Assembly: GCA_016282555.1 (NCBI GenBank)
Contig: JAEEKU010000162.1
Span: forward strand, 1-6,199
DNA from: Methanomassiliicoccaceae archaeon
Lineage (GTDB): Archaea > Thermoplasmatota > Thermoplasmata > Methanomassiliicoccales > Methanomethylophilaceae
DNA: 6,199 nucleotides
Reading direction: 5' to 3'
Part shown: positions 6,001 through 6,199 of the stretch, piece by piece
Layout of the letters: each line of letters opens with the position of its first letter
How positions within the stretch are numbered: the stretch's first letter is position 1
Notes under the pieces: generated by a model
What the model saw: only the letters and a program-made list of their open reading frames with translations
The model's database searches: none
Told to the model about the DNA's origin: nothing
Position numbers and translations under genes: made by a program

Positions 6001-6199
6001 ACGGCGGCGGAGATATAGGCATCCGCGACTCCGGAAGCGACGTGGCTCTCGTTCTGGTAACGGGAAATTCGAACGTGACCGTAGACGGAGCGCAGGGAGC
6101 CAGCATCGGAAAGAGCATAATGGGAGAGGGCAACTCCTGTCTCGTATGCGACGAAGGGGGCAACCCCGGAAACAGGATAGTGATGATCAGGGATTACAA
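3036..6199 (+). CDS. Giant secreted beta-helix adhesin-like protein, 3' end outside window
   Basis: One uninterrupted frame of 1054 codons without a stop before the window edge. Residues 1-43 form a signal peptide: basic start (RK, RRMRR), hydrophobic core about 19-36 and a likely cleavage after PPQSA. Residues 154-218 resemble a Listeria-Bacteroides (InlB_B/Flg_new) repeat, with VVFAGW at the start and VYATWD at the end. From about 240 the sequence looks like a parallel beta-helix: short strands, Gly/Asn turns, and GNTVIDDV and ALIIGTG motifs. An acidic linker (EEEPDEDEE, 411-419) interrupts it. From residue 695 onward V-Y/F-G-G-G turns recur (695, 727, 790, 846, 961, 988; degenerate at 934). 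Many NxS/T sequons suggest surface glycosylation. No anchor is visible; one may lie beyond the window. Such large adhesin-like proteins are known from gut methanogens; binding to a host, microbe or glycan is inferred. A glycan-lyase-like beta-helix enzyme is the main alternative. It has its own promoter and ribosome site. Confidence 0.9.
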   Translation, partial: MTGTTRKSGAASRRMRRGAVSASAFAVFAVALLLISSVPPQSAGIPTTNQVPDSGYSGDYYVIRYYANYQEYRGIIENALGNNYNSSNTSIDWTKDSKYYYVDVLNYGSAISTEYNPQLWKNTVVTNPDVNQNWLEPEQYVADYTEDGTEHRGTVVFAGWRYTEKHPGEGSSYTLTTAVHYPGEVLSNDALRNAETVTKTINGERKTIKVIEVYATWDTVKNVQLVTRDGGTVQDTADGVTYTRTSLTFDAAARAFQNAGGDMYTNIMLIHAEGNNTDNAREVLKNSTNKTYAPMTIRSDIISKKATGFVGGLIASSKTATLLAGGNTVIDDVAVWLAGESSNHGEARTGIYGMGYALIIGTGVFSIYGEGSGHDYRRGFSQLSGGLDTNAAGPYPTQGSGGHAVGVYTIEEEPDEDEESAAEPEIPAVLTMLIVHSGTWNNIVSGGRGKTINGCAYAVIKNATVLDTVIGSTAGVNNTLTATYLYLVNAHMPGDMYEMKQLYPGHHTVSYGSSSREVYDYEMYMPALLRKDTTFLPEWPYLIDLYSLKEKYSGTFTTFTGSQSTESSILTGAGGNGGSGKETVGSTNVFISGESELWDAQAAGRTPVNSTITTGTIELSGKATVNHILCGATTDGNKNRNVKSIENTHVIVKDSANAGTVCGAGYDTSYDAVYATMMETGSIVVEIKGGTVCDVFGGGLRALTGTGDKPIDDITVTISGGKVLGDVYGGGSGGFNKKRHDVNGLSKFGNTNDIGFGDADGDRDTTGRSRVYVDSITIIVTGDAVVEGSVYGGGKSVPAIGKYNGDTWDTLGAISDANKPRGNVAETVCKSINITLDGNAIVNGDVFGGGKGVPDIVNGRIAGEDPSNYTQIISISKDGARKYMPWYIKNNINGVAEFISGDYLDGYAKVSGPAGTKTEINIEVTDNVRIGSCVLGAGGRSLTYADTNVIIEGNAEIGGSVYGGGLMRMLTGDTNVYVGGEANVLYSVYGGGDIGIRDSGSDVALVLVTGNSNVTVDGAQGASIGKSIMGEGNSCLVCDEGGNPGNRIVMIRDY
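5118..6011 (+). repeat. Coding repeat region: recurrent V-Y/F-G-G-G beta-helix turns
   Basis: Within the giant surface protein a degenerate unit recurs: a short strand such as ITVTISGG or INITLDGNA, then V(x)GDV/GSV, then Y/F-G-G-G. The GGG turns start at 5118, 5214, 5403, 5571, 5916 and 5997, with a variant VLGAGG at 5835. The closest spacing is 27-32 residues (81-96 bp); longer spacings look like the same unit with loop insertions of 25-60 residues carrying basic or aromatic sequence. At DNA level the shared core is about GTNTWYGGCGGAGG, variable enough that the copies are old and not recent tandem duplications. Confidence 0.75.

Noticed and set aside
5118..6011. Possible CRISPR array or tandem DNA repeat at the GGCGGAGG motifs
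   Set aside because: The repeats are short, uneven in spacing, diverged at DNA level and kept in one reading frame as Y/F-G-G-G turns. They are protein repeats, not a CRISPR.

Overview
The window looks archaeal, and is probably from a host-associated methanogen of the Methanomassiliicoccales/Methanomethylophilaceae type. That placement is inference. It rests on A/T-rich archaeal TATA-like boxes placed about 25 nt before start codons that lack a Shine-Dalgarno sequence, on a stand-alone Elp3, on frequent AGG/AGA and ATA codons in moderately GC-rich coding sequence, and on a very large secreted beta-helix protein with a Listeria-Bacteroides-like repeat, a type of adhesin-like protein known from gut members of that order. 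No 16S or methanogenesis marker is present, so the assignment is not proven.

Layout: (1) Positions 2-406 (+) hold the last 134 codons of an Elp3-type tRNA uridine-34 modification enzyme, covering its GNAT acetyltransferase end. (2) Positions 375-2228 (-) encode a complete P1B-type heavy-metal transporting ATPase, convergent with elp3 and overlapping its 3' end by 32 bp. (3) Positions 2229-2336 form an AT-rich divergent control region with a perfect 19-bp inverted repeat abutting the ATPase TATA box. (4) Positions 2337-2885 (+) encode a TetR/AcrR-family regulator divergent from the ATPase. (5) Positions 2886-3035 form an intergenic region with a small GAAA-loop hairpin and T-rich tract (likely the tetR terminator), TATA-like elements and a clear Shine-Dalgarno. 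(6) Positions 3036-6199 (+) are one uninterrupted reading frame of more than 1054 codons that runs off the right edge. It encodes a secreted protein with a signal peptide, an InlB-B/Flg_new-like segment, and a long parallel beta-helix-like region with recurrent V-Y/F-G-G-G turns.

How the genes relate: the TetR regulator and the metal ATPase make a compact, probably self-contained efflux switch. The regulator most likely binds the inverted repeat and blocks transcription factor access to the ATPase promoter until an inducer, perhaps the metal, is present. The Elp3 fragment (translation fidelity) and the giant surface protein (attachment or host/microbe interaction) have no evident functional link to that switch. 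No RNA genes, mobile elements, CRISPR arrays or gene-free stretches above 300 bp were seen. The most noteworthy items are the operator/promoter architecture, the unassigned metal specificity of the ATPase, and the giant repeat protein.
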